DNA of 14,799 nucleotides, taken from positions 1 to 14,799 of the forward strand of contig SFEP01000056.1 in assembly GCA_004557185.1 (NCBI GenBank), written 5' to 3'. This DNA comes from Bacteroidales bacterium. GTDB taxonomy: Bacteria; Bacteroidota; Bacteroidia; Bacteroidales; Bacteroidaceae. The stretch's first letter is position 1, and each line of letters opens with the position of its first letter. This document shows, piece by piece, positions 1 through 9,200 of this stretch. The notes below the pieces were generated by a model, which had not been told where the DNA came from, made no database searches, and saw only the letters and a program-made list of their open reading frames with translations. The position numbers and the translations under genes are program-made.

Positions 1-74
1 TACTACGTGCGTTTTTTTACGTAGCATCTCCTTTTTCCCATCCCCCACCCCGCCGAAAATAGATGCTACGTAAA
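1..74. repeat. Dispersed ACGTAGCATC inverted-repeat element, left copy
   Basis: Positions 16-29 (TTTACGTAGCATCT) and 61-74 (AGATGCTACGTAAA) are perfect 14-bp inverted arms around a 31-nt C-rich loop. Outside the left arm, positions 1-11 carry a TACTACGTG block, so the element probably continues beyond the window edge. The right arm plus the adjacent loop is closely similar, in inverse orientation, to 11139-11168, and TACTACGTG resembles the ACGTAGTACGT units there. It encodes nothing evident. It could be a small non-autonomous mobile element or a transcribed structured repeat; the sequence does not decide this. Confidence 0.75.
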
Positions 75-557
75 TTCTTCAATCAACCAGACGCAGACCA
101 GAACCATATGCTTGCCGAGGTTTCTGAATAACCTCCTCAAGAGTCTATTTTTTGACAAAGGGGGCTTGTCCATAATAAGCCGAAAGCCACACTTCTGTCT
201 CTCGGAAAGTTTGAGGTGCAGTCTTAGGGTTTAGCGGACAGTAATAATGATAAATGAATGATAGAGAACTTAAGGAGGAAAAGACGAGGGCGGAGGTATG
301 ACAAACAGGCCGAGTGGCGGGTGCCTCACATCCACACAGAACTTACAATGAGGCGGTCCCCTACTCACCCTACGCATTGCCCCTCCCCGCTGCTTTCAGT
401 CAGCGCAGCAGTGCAATGCTGAAGTTTGCAAACCGCATTCGCCCAGGATGGCAGGCCACGCGCCGCCATCCTTTTTTTGGCGCCCCGCCCCGCCCTCTCG
501 CCACTATGAGGCCTGCGGCACACGATGCAACGTGGCAGCCGCCACCGTTTGATGTGA
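75..557. other. Intergenic stretch, no gene recognised
   Basis: No convincing coding region or RNA gene is seen. A minus-strand frame is open for about 54 codons (66-233) but has no supported start and no family I recognise; the short overlapping frames at 314-640 look like chance. Composition shifts from AT-richer (75-300) to GC-rich (300-560). The left part could be decayed mobile or repeat DNA, but nothing diagnostic is visible. Confidence 0.5.
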
Positions 558-595
558 AAGGGGCGGCACCGATCGCATGACCAGTGCCGCCCCTT
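558..595. terminator. Perfect 12-bp hairpin, possible orphan terminator
   Basis: AAGGGGCGGCAC (558-569) pairs perfectly with GTGCCGCCCCTT (584-595) around a 14-nt loop. Neither side has a long U-tract; the minus-strand exit reads only CTTTCACAT. No adjacent gene needs it, because the PFOR gene has its own hairpin at 805-840. It may be a backup terminator or the relic of a lost neighbour. Confidence 0.4.
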
Positions 596-712
596 GTGCG
601 TTGACTGCGGTGAGAGTTCATAGCCTATCAGGCAAACCACCAGCTGCTTGGGCGAGCTTTAGGGGATTTTGAAGCCTTACGACGTATTTACCAAGAAAGC
701 ACTACGTTATGG

Positions 713-748
713 ACATTTGAAGAGAGAATAACATTTGAAGGGAGAATA
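713..748. repeat. 18-bp tandem duplication
   Basis: ACATTTGAAGAGAGAATA (713-730) is followed directly by the same 18 bases with one A-to-G change (731-748). It lies in gene-free DNA downstream of the PFOR terminator. No function can be assigned. Confidence 0.7.
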
Positions 749-804
749 AGGGGCGAAAGTGCGCAAATCGGCACGTTAGATGCTTGGATGTGGCGAGTGT
801 ACTG

Positions 805-840
805 AAAAAGGGCGCAACCGCATGAAATACGGTTGCACCC
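805..840 (-). terminator. Intrinsic terminator of the PFOR gene
   Basis: On the minus strand, GGGTGCAACCG (840-830) pairs with CGGTTGCGCCC (820-810) through 11 pairs including one G-U, and is followed at once by TTTTT (809-805). It lies about 100 nt past the PFOR stop codon and points the same way, so it is a good Rho-independent terminator for that transcript. Confidence 0.8.
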
Positions 841-940
841 TTGGCGTTATGCCTGGCTGCTCAGTGGGTGGCTGTGGCGGCGCACGCGGTGTGACGCGGC
901 AAGGCGGGCGAGCCACCCGTGGGGCAGGATTGGCGAGAGA

Positions 941-3900
941 TTAGATGCTCCAGTCTTCCTTGGTCTTGCGAACGTAGGAAGCATAGCGGCGCTGTGCGGC
1001 TTTCTTCGTCTCGTCGAAGAGTTCCTGTGCCTGTTCGGGCAGGGCCTTCTTGAGGGAGAGGAAGCGGACTTCGTGGTCGAGGTAATCCTGGAAGAGGTCC
1101 CAATCGGGCTCCTTGCTGTCGAGGGTGAAGGGGTTCTTGCCTTCGGCTTCGAGAGCGGGATTGTAACGCCACAGGTGCCAGTAACCGCAGGCTACGGCGC
1201 GGGCCTCTTCGGCCTGGCTGCGACCCATACCGCCCTTAATCTTCAGGCCGTGGTTGATACACGGTGCGTAGGCGATGATGAGTGAGGGACCGTCGTAAGC
1301 CTCAGCCTCGCGGATGGCCTTGAGGCACTGTGCCATGTCGGCACCCATAGCAACCTGAGCCACGTAAACGTAGCCGTAGGTGGCCTGCATGAGACCGAGG
1401 TCCTTCTTGGTGACGCGCTTACCTGCTGCGGCGAACTGTGCGATGGCACCTACGGGCGTAGCCTTGGAAGCCTGGCCACCGGTGTTGGAGTAAACCTCGG
1501 TGTCGAGCACAAGGATGTTGACGTCTTCGCCCGATGCAAGCACGTGGTCGAGGCCACCGTAACCGATGTCGTAGGAAGCACCGTCGCCACCAATAATCCA
1601 CTGGCTGCGCTTGGTGAGGTAGTGGCTGAGTTCGTCGAGCTGCTTGGCCATTTCATGACCTGCCTCAACGCCCTTCTGGATGTAGGGCTTCATCTGCTGA
1701 GCCACTTCCTTGGTGATGTCGGCGTCGTTCTGGTTGTCAATCCAGCGCTGTGCGAGTTCCTTCATTTCGTTGCAGGAGCAGTCGCACATGATGACCTTCT
1801 TGAGGAGTGCTTCGAGGCGGGCACGCATCTTCTTGTTGGCCATGACCATACCGAGACCAAATTCGCAGAAGTCCTCAAACAGGGAGTTGGCCCAAGCGGG
1901 ACCCTGACCCTTCTCGTTGGTAGTGTAAGGCGTAGAGGGGATGGAGCCGGAATAGATGGAGGAGCAACCCGTAGCGTTGGCAATCATCTGACGGTCGCCG
2001 AAGAGCTGCGACACGAGCTTGACGTAGGGCGTTTCGCCACAACCTGAGCAAGCGCCAGAGAACTCAAAGAGCGGCGTAGCGAACTGCGAGTTCTTGGGGT
2101 TGAGCTTGATGTCGACGAGGTCCTGCTTGCTGGTGACATGCTTCACGCAGTAGTCCCAGTTATCGGCTTCCTTCATCTGCGTTTCGAGCGGCACCATTTC
2201 GAGCGCCTTGTTGCCCTTGATGCCAGGACAAACGTCGACGCAGTTGCCGCAACCCAGACAGTCGAGCACATCGACCTGCTGCACAAAATGCATGCCCTTG
2301 AGGGCGGCAGGTGCCTTCATGTCCATGGTCTCGGCGCCGAAGCCCTTGAGTTCTTCGTCGTTGAGCACGAAGGGACGGATGGCAGCGTGAGGACAAACGA
2401 AGTCGCACTTGTTACACTGGGTGCAGTTCTCCTTGTGCCAAACGGGAACGAAGGCAGCCACGCCACGCTTTTCGTATGCAGCGGTGCCCTGCTGCCAAGT
2501 GCCGTCCTCGCTCACTTTGTAGGCGCTAACGGGAAGCAGGTCGCCGTTCTGGGCGTTGATGGGACGTACGAGTTCGCTGATGTAAGCGGGCTCGTCGCGC
2601 ACCACCTTCTCGTCGGCAGGAAGCTGTGCCCAAGCGGGGTCAACAGCCAGCTTCTTGTATTCGCCACCGCGGTCAACAGCCTGATAGTTCTTGTCGACCA
2701 CGTCCTGACCCTTCTTGCCATAAGACTTGACGATGAACTTCTTCATCTGCTCTACGGCGAGGTCAACGGGAATCACCTCAGTGATGCGGAAGAATGCGGA
2801 CTGGAGAATGGTGTTCGTGCGGTTGCCGAGACCGATTTCCTGCGCAATCTTCGTGGCGTTGATGTAGTAAACGGTGATGTGGTGCTCGGCGAAATAGCGC
2901 TTGACATCGTTGGGCAGGTTCTGAGCCAGTTCGTCGCCCTCCCAAATGGTGTTGAGCAGGAAGGTGCCGCCGTCGCGCAGACCGCGGAGCACGTCGTACA
3001 TATGCAGATAAGCCTGTACGTGGCAAGCCACGAAGTTAGGCGTCTTAATCTGATAAGTGGAACGGATGGGGCTGTCGCCGAAACGGAGGTGCGAGCAGGT
3101 GAAACCGCCCGACTTCTTAGAGTCGTAGGAGAAGTAAGCCTGGCAATACTTGTCGGTATTATCGCCGATGATCTTGACGCTGTTCTTGTTAGCACCCACC
3201 GTACCGTCGGCACCGAGACCGTAGAACTTGGCTTCGAAGATGCCTTCGCCACCGAGCGCCATTTCCTTCTCCAGAGGCAGGGAGGTGAAGGTCACGTCGT
3301 CCACGATGCCCAGCGTGAAGTGGTCCTTGGGCTCGGGCAGGGCGAGGTTCTCGTAGACGGAGATAATCATGGTCGGCGTGGTGTCGGCCGAGCCAAGACC
3401 GTAGCGGCCGCCCACGATGAGGGGACGCTCGGGCTGGTTGTAGAAGGCATCCTTCACGTCGAGATAGAGAGGTTCGCCGCTTGCGCCGGGCTCCTTGGTG
3501 CGGTCGAGCACAGCAATCTTCTTGCAGGTTGCGGGCACGGCAGCGAGCAGGTGCTTCACGCTGAACGGACGATAGAGGTGTACGCTGACCATACCCACCT
3601 TCTCGCCCTTGGCGTTGAGGTAGTCGATGGCCTCGCGTGCGGCCTCGGTGACAGAGCCCATACAGATGATGACGCGCTCGGCATCGTCGACACCGTAGTA
3701 GCTGAAGAGCTTGTACTCACGGCCGGTGATCTTGGAGATTTCGGCCATGTACTTCTCAACAATGGCGGGCACGGCGTCGTAGTAGGCGTTGCAAACCTCG
3801 CGGTGTGCGAAGAAGGTTTCGGGGTTCTCGGCCATACCACGAGCCACGGGATGCTCAGGGGTGAGGGCACGGCTGCGGAACTCGCTGACCTTGTTCATGG

Positions 3901-4489
3901 GCACGAGGGGACGGATGTCCTCCTGGTCCATCACCTCAATCTTCTGATACTCATGCGAGGTGCGGAAACCGTCGAAGAAGTTGATGAAGGGCACGCGGCT
4001 TTCGAGCGTGGCAAGATGGGCCACTGCCGAGAGGTCCATCACCTCCTGCACGGAGCCTTCGCAGAGCATGGCAAAACCCGTTTGGCGGCAAGCCATGACA
4101 TCCTGGTGGTCACCAAAAATACAGAGCGAGTGACTTGCCAGCGTACGTGCACTTACATGGAACACGCAGGGCAGCAGTTCACCCGCAATCTTGTACATAT
4201 TAGGAATCATCAGCAGCAAGCCCTGTGAGGCCGTGAAAGTGGTAGTCAGGGCTCCGGCCTGCAGCGAACCGTGCACGGCACCAGCGGCACCGCCTTCACT
4301 CTGCATTTCCTGCACTTTCACCGTATCGCCAAAGAGGTTGATACGACCCTGTGCCGACCATTCGTCCACATGTTCGGCCATAGGCGAAGAAGGCGTGATA
4401 GGATAGATGGCAGCCACCTCGGAGAACATATAGGCTATGTGCGCCGCAGCCTGATTACCGTCACAAGTAATGAATTTCTTGTTTGCCAT
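941..4489 (-). CDS. nifJ: Pyruvate:ferredoxin (flavodoxin) oxidoreductase
   Basis: This enzyme oxidatively decarboxylates pyruvate with coenzyme A to acetyl-CoA and CO2 and passes two electrons to ferredoxin or flavodoxin; it is cytoplasmic and central to anaerobic energy metabolism. The 1182 residues match the usual single-chain length. Domains I-VII can be followed: YPITPSS at 29-35 (pyruvate/TPP domain), a 2x[4Fe-4S] ferredoxin domain with Cys 689/692/695/699 and 744/747/750/754, then the proximal-cluster cysteines 814, 817, 842 and 1077, spaced almost exactly as in the Desulfovibrio africanus enzyme. The TPP site shows GDG (968-970) and NTGGQ (1002-1006). I start at the ATG giving MANKKFITCDG; a start 12 codons upstream adds residues that look non-native. 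The gene is monocistronic, with its own terminator downstream and a hairpin in its leader. The family call is secure; the symbol could equally be por. Confidence 0.97.
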   Translation of the reverse strand: MANKKFITCDGNQAAAHIAYMFSEVAAIYPITPSSPMAEHVDEWSAQGRINLFGDTVKVQEMQSEGGAAGAVHGSLQAGALTTTFTASQGLLLMIPNMYKIAGELLPCVFHVSARTLASHSLCIFGDHQDVMACRQTGFAMLCEGSVQEVMDLSAVAHLATLESRVPFINFFDGFRTSHEYQKIEVMDQEDIRPLVPMNKVSEFRSRALTPEHPVARGMAENPETFFAHREVCNAYYDAVPAIVEKYMAEISKITGREYKLFSYYGVDDAERVIICMGSVTEAAREAIDYLNAKGEKVGMVSVHLYRPFSVKHLLAAVPATCKKIAVLDRTKEPGASGEPLYLDVKDAFYNQPERPLIVGGRYGLGSADTTPTMIISVYENLALPEPKDHFTLGIVDDVTFTSLPLEKEMALGGEGIFEAKFYGLGADGTVGANKNSVKIIGDNTDKYCQAYFSYDSKKSGGFTCSHLRFGDSPIRSTYQIKTPNFVACHVQAYLHMYDVLRGLRDGGTFLLNTIWEGDELAQNLPNDVKRYFAEHHITVYYINATKIAQEIGLGNRTNTILQSAFFRITEVIPVDLAVEQMKKFIVKSYGKKGQDVVDKNYQAVDRGGEYKKLAVDPAWAQLPADEKVVRDEPAYISELVRPINAQNGDLLPVSAYKVSEDGTWQQGTAAYEKRGVAAFVPVWHKENCTQCNKCDFVCPHAAIRPFVLNDEELKGFGAETMDMKAPAALKGMHFVQQVDVLDCLGCGNCVDVCPGIKGNKALEMVPLETQMKEADNWDYCVKHVTSKQDLVDIKLNPKNSQFATPLFEFSGACSGCGETPYVKLVSQLFGDRQMIANATGCSSIYSGSIPSTPYTTNEKGQGPAWANSLFEDFCEFGLGMVMANKKMRARLEALLKKVIMCDCSCNEMKELAQRWIDNQNDADITKEVAQQMKPYIQKGVEAGHEMAKQLDELSHYLTKRSQWIIGGDGASYDIGYGGLDHVLASGEDVNILVLDTEVYSNTGGQASKATPVGAIAQFAAAGKRVTKKDLGLMQATYGYVYVAQVAMGADMAQCLKAIREAEAYDGPSLIIAYAPCINHGLKIKGGMGRSQAEEARAVACGYWHLWRYNPALEAEGKNPFTLDSKEPDWDLFQDYLDHEVRFLSLKKALPEQAQELFDETKKAAQRRYASYVRKTKEDWSI

Positions 4490-4508
4490 AATTGTTGTTT
4501 TGAGTAAT

Positions 4509-4546
4509 GGCGCACGCCGTGTCACATCGTGCCATCGGTGTGCGCC
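4509..4546 (-). promoter_or_regulatory. Hairpin in the PFOR leader
   Basis: GGCGCACGCCG (4509-4519) pairs with CGGTGTGCGCC (4536-4546), 11 pairs with one G-U/G-T, around a 16-nt loop. It sits 20-57 nt upstream of the PFOR start codon with no U-tract after it, so a 5'-UTR structure (stability or translation control) fits better than a terminator. It matches no riboswitch class I recognise. I found no convincing TAnnTTTG promoter in this gap. Confidence 0.45.
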
Positions 4547-4583
4547 GGTAGAATATGTTTTGAAGATTATTTATCGTTTCGAT

Positions 4584-4609
4584 GGGCATGAGCCTCATGC
4601 GGCATGCCC
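4584..4609 (-). terminator. Possible hairpin after the ATPase gene
   Basis: GGGCATG (4584-4590) pairs with CATGCCC (4603-4609), and an alternative GCATGA/TCATGC stem lies inside. It lies 31 nt past the stop of the upstream ATPase gene. There is no U-tract, so termination is weakly supported. Confidence 0.3.
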
Positions 4610-4639
4610 GCCGCTCCTTGCTGCCTGCCTCCGCGGTGC

Positions 4640-5824
4640 TTAATAAAGGAAACCGAAGAGCCAGAGGGGAATTTCGCGCTCGCGACCAACGTCGGTGTTA
4701 TACTTCACATAAATGGTGTCGGGCGCGGTGCGCACGCGGCGCAACTTGTCGCACACACAGATTTTCGTGTGGTTGTTGATGAGGAACAGTCCCTCGCGGC
4801 GCTCCTTGTTCACCGTGTGATGCCTCCACAGCGTGTTGACGAAGAACGTCTCCATGATGTGCTGCTCGGTCATGTCGGGCGTGTAGACAGAGTAGAGCAG
4901 GTTGGCATCGTGCAGGTAGACGGCGGCGGGCTTCTTGGGGAACTGGTCGCCCTCGCGATACACCATGTTAATGAGGCGTGCTTCCTCCAAGTATTTCAGG
5001 TAGTTCATCACCGTGGCACGCGAAGTGCCGATTTCTTCAGCCAGTCTGCTCACATTGGGCGCCTCGGGGTCGCCGATGGCCAGCAGATAGAGCAACTTCT
5101 TGATGCGCGCCAAATATTTCAGTTCAATCTGCTTACCCAGCAGCAGGTCCACTTCAATCATGTTGTTCATGGCCTTGAGCAGGGCTTCGGTGAAGTTCCT
5201 GTTTTCAAGGAAGAAGGGGTAGTAGCCGTGCTGTAGGTACTCCTGGAAGTAATGCCAAGGATGCACGCGCGGCAGAATGCTGCGCAAGATGCGGCTGTGG
5301 TCGTTCATCAGTTCGTCGAACGTATAAGCCTCGAAGGGCTCATTGGTCTGCAGCGAGATATACTCGCGGAACGAAAAACCATGCAGCACATACATGCGAC
5401 TGATAGACGAGAGTTCGGTGGGGTCGTCGTCGTCGCCCTGGTTCACCGACGTCGTGGTGTACACAATGCGCAGATAGGGATATTTGTGGTAGCACTCACA
5501 GAGTTGCTCGCGCCAGTCAGTCAGCTTGAAGGCTTGGTCAATGAGCAGTACCTGTCCGCCACCAGCCACAAAGCGTCCTGCGAAGTCGACAATGCCTCGC
5601 GCCTGAAAGTAGAAGCTGTTGACGTTGATATAGAGACACTGTCGCAGACGCACATCGTAGTTTTCCTTGGCATACTGCAAAAGGAACGACGTGCGGCCTA
5701 CGCCTCGCGGGCCTCGGATACCTATCATGCGGTAACTCCAGTCGATGGTGTCCATCAACGAACGCCGCACAGGGGCATTGCAATGCTCCACCAGGTAGGC
5801 ATGCGATAGAAAGAATGTCTCCAT
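4640..5824 (-). CDS. AAA_14/DUF4143-type ATPase with substituted catalytic motifs
   Basis: The 394 residues follow the layout of the Bacteroidetes AAA ATPase / DUF4143 family: a P-loop ATPase domain (about 25-210), a winged-helix segment (about 240-292, with TSRATVMNYLKYLEEARLI), and a C-terminal nuclease-fold-like part ending IPLWLFGFLY, a family hallmark. The conserved SFREY and YFQEYLQHGYYPFF stretches are present. Three things are odd. The P-loop reads GPRGVGRTS (38-46), with Arg where Lys is expected. The Walker B segment reads VLLIDQ (92-97), with Gln in place of the catalytic Glu. The C-terminal region (about 344-362) lacks the acidic/FEVGGK pattern I remember from relatives. The frame is intact, so this may be a non-hydrolysing paralogue. 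I start at METFFL: a longer frame reaches 6058, but the promoter at 5957-5988 would lie inside it. The cellular role of the family is unknown. Confidence 0.85.
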   Translation of the reverse strand: METFFLSHAYLVEHCNAPVRRSLMDTIDWSYRMIGIRGPRGVGRTSFLLQYAKENYDVRLRQCLYINVNSFYFQARGIVDFAGRFVAGGGQVLLIDQAFKLTDWREQLCECYHKYPYLRIVYTTTSVNQGDDDDPTELSSISRMYVLHGFSFREYISLQTNEPFEAYTFDELMNDHSRILRSILPRVHPWHYFQEYLQHGYYPFFLENRNFTEALLKAMNNMIEVDLLLGKQIELKYLARIKKLLYLLAIGDPEAPNVSRLAEEIGTSRATVMNYLKYLEEARLINMVYREGDQFPKKPAAVYLHDANLLYSVYTPDMTEQHIMETFFVNTLWRHHTVNKERREGLFLINNHTKICVCDKLRRVRTAPDTIYVKYNTDVGREREIPLWLFGFLY

Positions 5825-5956
5825 ACTATTATATAATAAGGTTGGTGAGTGTAAGGCTGCTTGGACACCCGCCCAAACTACGACGAGTGCGCAGCAAACG
5901 TTTGACGCACAACAGATAGCGGCGCCACGCGTGCCACGTGCATCTACCAAGCCTTG

Positions 5957-5988
5957 CAAAGATACAAACTTGTATTTGAAACTGCAAA
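5957..5988 (-). promoter_or_regulatory. Bacteroidetes-type promoter of the ATPase gene
   Basis: On the minus strand a TTTG -33 element (5988-5985) is separated by 20 nt from TATCTTTG (5964-5957), an exact match to the TAnnTTTG -7 consensus. Transcription would start near 5950, giving a leader of about 125 nt before the METFFL start. This also argues against the longer reading frame. Confidence 0.75.
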
Positions 5989-6020
5989 GCCCACTTATCA
6001 TTTTTATAAATACCGTGGGA

Positions 6021-6046
6021 AATATTGCACACAAAATATTGCACAC
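6021..6046. repeat. Paired AATATTGCACAC direct repeats upstream of the promoter
   Basis: AATATTGCACAC occurs at 6021-6032 and again at 6035-6046, a 14-nt period. The pair lies about 35-60 nt upstream of the -33 element of the ATPase promoter, a place where an activator or repressor could bind. Regulatory function is inferred from position only. Confidence 0.45.
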
Positions 6047-6092
6047 CCACCCTTCCACGCAGCAGCTATTAAGGCGGCGGGCGGTACACTAT

Positions 6093-6140
6093 GAAATAAG
6101 AAAAGCCAGAGCGCGGGGCGGGTGCTCCACGCTCTGGCTT
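6093..6140 (-). terminator. Intrinsic terminator of the GLUG exoprotein gene
   Basis: AAGCCAGAGCG (6103-6113) pairs perfectly over 11 bp with CGCTCTGGCTT (6130-6140) around a GC-rich loop. On the minus strand the stem is followed by TTCTTATTTC (the stem's own final TT adds to this run), a good termination signal. It lies about 90 nt past the stop codon, beyond the duplicated tail copy. Confidence 0.85.
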
Positions 6141-6144
6141 CATT

Positions 6145-6256
6145 CTTACCAATTGGTCAATGTCTCGACCATTTGCTTTACCAGCACCTTGCGGGTGGTA
6201 CTTACCAGTTGGTCGATGTGTCGACCTTTCACTTCACCAGCACCTTGCGGGTGCTA
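6145..6256 (-). repeat. 56-bp tandem duplication of the sorting-tail end
   Basis: Positions 6145-6200 and 6201-6256 are two 56-bp copies agreeing at 48 positions. The second, upstream on the minus strand, contains the last codons of the GLUG exoprotein (STRKVLVK and stop) plus 3' flank. The first lies after the stop and, in a shifted frame, would read STTRKVLVK, then continue QMVETLTNW before a stop. A 13-base block, CACCTTGCGGGTG on the plus strand, is identical in both copies. Confidence 0.85.
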
Positions 6257-9200
6257 CCGTCGGCATAGCGGATGATGTAGAGGCCGGTGCTGAATGTGGC
6301 GCTGTGCAGGGAACCGGAATAGATGAGCATGCCGGAGGGGGTGTAGATGTCCACGTGGCCATCAGTCTGGCTGGGCTGCAGAGTGGAGATGCCCACGGGA
6401 GCGGGGTCGGCGTCGTTGTCCAGACTGGGAGCCGTCCAGCGCAGGTAGGGATAACCGTCGTTGCGGTCGTTGCGGCGTCCCCACACGTTGGCGAAGTCCC
6501 ATCCCTCGTAGGTGGCCATTCTCTTCATCTCGTCCGTGGTCAGTCCCCTACCTTTGGCGTAAGCTATCGGTGCGAAGGTCTCGTCGAGGGGAGCGAAGGC
6601 GGTGGCGAGCAAGTCGTGGTTGTAGATGCCGGGGTTGACGGTTGTGTTCCACGGTGCAGAACCATAGGCACCGCCCACGTTTTGGGCGCTCTCCGAGAGG
6701 GTGGCAAAGTCGGCGGTCAGAGCCGAATAGCAGTTGGTGAATCCTTCGCCCTCGAAGTTGCACACCACGCCGCCGAATGCGCTGGCTGCACCATAGCGCA
6801 CGCTGCCACGGGCAAAGCTATTGTCGAGCGCACCCTTCAGCCTACCTACCAGGCCGCCGCAGTTGTCATAGCGCACGTCCATATCTATAAGGGCATAGCA
6901 CTGCGAAATGCTCGAACCAGTTTCTGCCACGCCAATGAGACCGCCGTTGACGGTGTAGTCTGCGAAGATGGGGCTGATGATTTTTCCCTCCACGCCGCAG
7001 CGGCTCACCTTGCCCTTGCTGCTCATGGCCAGCAATCCGGCATCAAAAGCACGATCCTTGACGATGCAGGCTTTTTCCAAGACCACGTCGTGCACGTCAG
7101 CATCGGCACCGAGGTAGCCGAAGAGGCCGTACGTGTTGTTGTCGGAGTTGGGGCAGGTAATGAAGAGACCACGAATGGCGTGTCCCTGTCCGTCGAAGGT
7201 ACCGTTGAAGGGGTAACTCTCGTTTTGGGCGATGGAGGGGAAACGCTGCGGCGTAACGGAGTTGCCCCACAGTTCAAACCAAGTAGCGTCGTTCAGTTCG
7301 ATGTCCGCACCGAGTTTCACCATCTTGCCAGTGAAGTCGTTCTGGTCCACGCCCTCGGCGGTGCCGTTCACAATGTTCGCCAAGGCGTGGAGTTGTGCGG
7401 CAGTGGTGAGGGTATAGGTCGTGGCAAAGCGGTTTTTGAAAACTTCATAGTCTGCCTCTACGGGCTGCGTCCAGCGGGCGTACAGGGTGATGGGTTCGTT
7501 GACGAGGCTCACGCCGAAGTGGAATGCCTGGCTGAAGTCAGCATCGGTGTACCAGCCTTCCAGCGTGTAGCCCTCACGCTCGGCGGTGGGCAGTGCCAGC
7601 GAGCTGCCAGCGAGCGCCAGGAAGGTGACGGGGGCGGAAATGCCATCGTCTATCGTGACTTGCACCGTGGGCTGCTCGCCAGCGAACGAGGGGTAGGCAC
7701 CGTCTTGGTAACTCCATCCGCCCTCAAAGCCCTTGACGGCAGCGGCATAGTTCAGTTCGTTCACAAACTGCTTGCTCTGCATCTCGGCGGTGTGACGGCC
7801 GAAGGGATAGTACTGCGTGTCCTGCTCCCTCACGGGGTTCTTGTCGCAGTCCACGTAGGTGCGGTAGTAGCCGTCGGTGTTGACAAAGGCAAAGGCGTTG
7901 CCGTAGCGGGTGGGCACTTTGCCACCGAACCAGCTGCCAATGACCTGCGTGCCCGTCGTTCCGTTCTCGCCAATGAGGCCGTGGTTGACCTCGGCGATGG
8001 AGTAGCATGCCACCATCGTGAAGTCCTCGCCGGTGTTCGCCCACGAGCGTCCCACGATGCCGCCGTTAGCTTCGCCGCCGTTCACCACGCCCGAGGTCCA
8101 GCATTGCGAGATGGTGCGCGAACCCTCAGCGCAGGGGTCGTTCTGCAATTTGGTGCTTCCCACCAGAATGCCCATATTTTCGCTGCCGCTCATCCAAGCG
8201 TCCACCACGCCGAGGCGGCGGATGACGGCGCCCGAGCCCAGCACGCCGAAGAGACCGGCATACGAGCCTGCGTTGCCGTCAACATACAGGTTCTGCACGG
8301 TGTGTAAACCGCCGTCGTAGCAGCCCGAGAAGTGGTGCGACCATTCGTTCATAGTGTTGCCCGCGGCGCAGGCGATGGGTGTCCACATCGTGGGCATCTG
8401 CTCGCCCCAGTTCTCCTTGGGGGCGTTGAGGGCAATGTCGGCAGTTTGCAACAGATGCTGCCCGCTGAACTCCCAGTTGCGGTTGGCAGCGTAGGCCACG
8501 TTCTCCAGGTGCTGCTTGTTGTCCACGAGGAAGGGCGCAGCCTCCGTGCCGTGGCCGCCGCCAAGGAAGGGTACCACGTCGGTGGCCAGCACATCGGTGG
8601 GTGTGGGATAGTCGCCTTCATTATATTGCCAGAGGTGCGTGCCCATGAGCGCAGCCATGAAGTTCAGCGAGTCCACAAATTCGCGCGACTGCAGGTCGGC
8701 GGTCGTCTTGCCGTATTCGCCCGGTCGTCCTGGCGTTTCGATTTCCGGCACGATGGTGCTGTTGTAGTAGCAGTTCGCCATGTAAGCACCTGCGCTCGTG
8801 TAGTTTGCCATGCAGAAACCGCACAGATGCGTGCCCGTGCTAATGACGTCGGCAGGCGGTGCAGGAGCATAGACTTTGCCCACGCCGTAGCAGTTCATGA
8901 TGGTGCCGCCCTCCTTTTCATAGCCCACGTCCAAACCGTTGTTTCCCACAAAGACAGCCAAATAGCAGCCGTAGTCGTCGGCGGTGACGTCGGTGGTAGA
9001 GCTACAGGAAGCGATAAGGCCGCGGTTGTCATAGCAGAAACCTGCAGCGGCATCGGCCTTCAGGTTCACCTTGCCCGTGGCGCTGCACTGCGTGATGGTG
9101 CCCTCGTTCAGTCCGATAAATCCGGCACCGCTGTTCCCTTGGTTGCGGCCGGTGATGATGGTCACGGTGGCGGCCGACGAGCAGAGGCGCACCTCGGGCG

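Noticed and set aside
66..233. 54-codon open frame on the minus strand, rich in Leu/Arg, possible transposase remnant
   Set aside because: No start, no motif I can name, and its stop falls inside the repeat arm.
2138..4228. 696-codon open frame on the plus strand opposite the PFOR gene
   Set aside because: Antisense shadow of a certain gene; the peptide is a Val/His/Glu/Gly-rich string with no domain, as expected from codon bias in the opposite strand.
4640..6058. Longer form of the ATPase (472 codons)
   Set aside because: The promoter at 5957-5988 lies inside the extension, and METFFL at 5824 fits the family's usual N-terminus.
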